From assembly GCA_024640345.1 (NCBI GenBank), contig JAHEFD010000006.1, positions 30,381 to 94,380 on the forward strand: 64,000 nucleotides of DNA, written 5' to 3'. Made by a program: the position numbers and the translations under genes. Of this stretch, positions 63,442-64,000 are shown in pieces. Origin of the DNA: Woeseiaceae bacterium (GTDB lineage: Bacteria > Pseudomonadota > Gammaproteobacteria > Steroidobacterales > Woeseiaceae). Position 1 is the stretch's first letter. Every line of letters begins with the position of its first letter. The notes beneath the pieces were generated by a model. It searched no databases, was not told the DNA's origin, and saw only the letters and a program-made list of their open reading frames with translations.

Positions 63442-64000
63442 ATGAAGCATCGATCGATGTGCAAATTGATACGAGTGGCCGTGCTTTCAGGCGTCAGCGT
63501 TACTGCTTTTGCCTATCCGACAATATATCCGACCGGCACCACGATTTACGATCCTGGTGCTGCGTACAGCAGCTATATCCTGATATCCGATCACTCGGAA
63601 AAGGGAAATCATCCGTCCGCCGCAGTGCGCGCAGAAAGTAAAGTGCCAGGCGACGTTAGACTGATAGATATGAATGGCAACGTTGTCCACACCTGGAACG
63701 TCGACCCATACTTCAACAAGCGGAGCAGGCTTCTGCCGAATGGCCACCTGGTATTCGCAGCTTCCGACAAAAGAATTATCGAATACGACTGGGACAGCAA
63801 TATTGTCTGGGAGCATCAGGGCATCGGCTCGACGAATGATCTACGCGTCCTGCCAAACGGTAATCGGCTGTTGATAGCGCATGAGCCGATTCCACAATCA
63901 GCGCAGGATAAAGTAAAAGATGTGGACCAGAAAATCGCGCCGTGGTGGGAACCAAGGAAACGCGGGAGCGAGGAGCATCAGCTGGGTGCGGATATTTACG
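63442..64000 (+). CDS. Arylsulfotransferase (ASST)-like secreted protein (partial, 3-prime end outside window)
   Basis: From ATG 63442, with AGGAG at 63431-63435, the visible 186 residues show a signal peptide (LIRVAVLSGVSVTAFA), YPTGTTIYDPGAAYSSYILI, VRLIDMNGNVVHTWNV, SRLLPNGHLVFAA, IIEYDWDSNIVWEHQG and NDLRVLPNGNRLLIAHE. These are the opening beta-propeller blades of arylsulfotransferase-like proteins, which move sulfate between phenols in the periplasm. The catalytic His region lies beyond the edge. It follows the C-S lyase by 28 bp. Confidence 0.8.
   Translation, partial: MKHRSMCKLIRVAVLSGVSVTAFAYPTIYPTGTTIYDPGAAYSSYILISDHSEKGNHPSAAVRAESKVPGDVRLIDMNGNVVHTWNVDPYFNKRSRLLPNGHLVFAASDKRIIEYDWDSNIVWEHQGIGSTNDLRVLPNGNRLLIAHEPIPQSAQDKVKDVDQKIAPWWEPRKRGSEEHQLGADIY

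Overview
The window is a chromosomal stretch of a Gammaproteobacterium. Almost every gene has a close counterpart in Escherichia coli or Pseudomonas, and the gene order follows two classic conserved blocks. Block one is mfd, lolC-lolE-lolD, DUF2062, comEC, exbB-exbD, msbA, lpxK, kdsB, (gap), ptpA, rne, rluC, maf, yceD, rpmF, plsX, fabH. Block two is clpS-clpA, infA, aat, trxB, ftsK, lolA, rarA, serS. A marine lineage near Chromatiales or Woeseiales would fit, but that placement is inference. No rRNA, tRNA, CRISPR array, prophage, transposase or insertion sequence was seen, and coding density is high with many ATGA, GTGA and TTGA stop-start overlaps.

Layout. 0-4.7 kb: csiV (cut by the left edge), mfd and a small secreted SmpA-like protein, all on the minus strand. 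5.0-15.7 kb: envelope assembly genes on the plus strand, covering lipoprotein export (LolCDE), DNA uptake (ComEC), a proton-channel pair (ExbB/ExbD) and LPS export and synthesis (MsbA, LpxK, KdsB). 15.8-21.3 kb: a minus-strand accessory segment that interrupts the kdsB-ptpA order. It holds a three-gene secreted module with a MauG-like di-heme peroxidase, a hydantoinase and a Tat-exported M19-like protein lacking several metal ligands. 21.6-29.9 kb: ptpA, rne with a long hairpin-rich leader, rluC, maf, and the yceD-rpmF-plsX-fabH operon.

29.9-39.0 kb: a YkvA-like protein, a glutathione S-transferase, an L,D-transpeptidase facing an OprI/Lpp-like lipoprotein, then the SOS mutasome operon lexA-imuA-imuB-dnaE2 behind a promoter with tandem LexA boxes. 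39.1-45.3 kb: an acidic PA3496-like protein and a partial type II secretion operon gspC-D-E-F. 45.6-57.8 kb: the clpS/clpA and trxB/aat/infA unit, ftsK, lolA, a VanZ-like protein, rarA and serS, ending in a strong bidirectional terminator. 57.9-64.0 kb: a BI-1 family membrane protein, a secreted NHL propeller with a secreted fumarylacetoacetase-family protein, an NhaC-type transporter coupled to a C-S lyase, and the 5-prime part of an arylsulfotransferase-like gene cut by the right edge.

Most genes are housekeeping. The parts most worth checking are the MauG-like secreted module, the M19-like protein with altered active site, the secreted FAH/NHL pair, the NhaC/C-S lyase pair, the possible leaderless yceD operon promoter, the TTG-started infA and the zinc-site-less GspE. 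All assignments rest on reading motifs and synteny; no database search was run.
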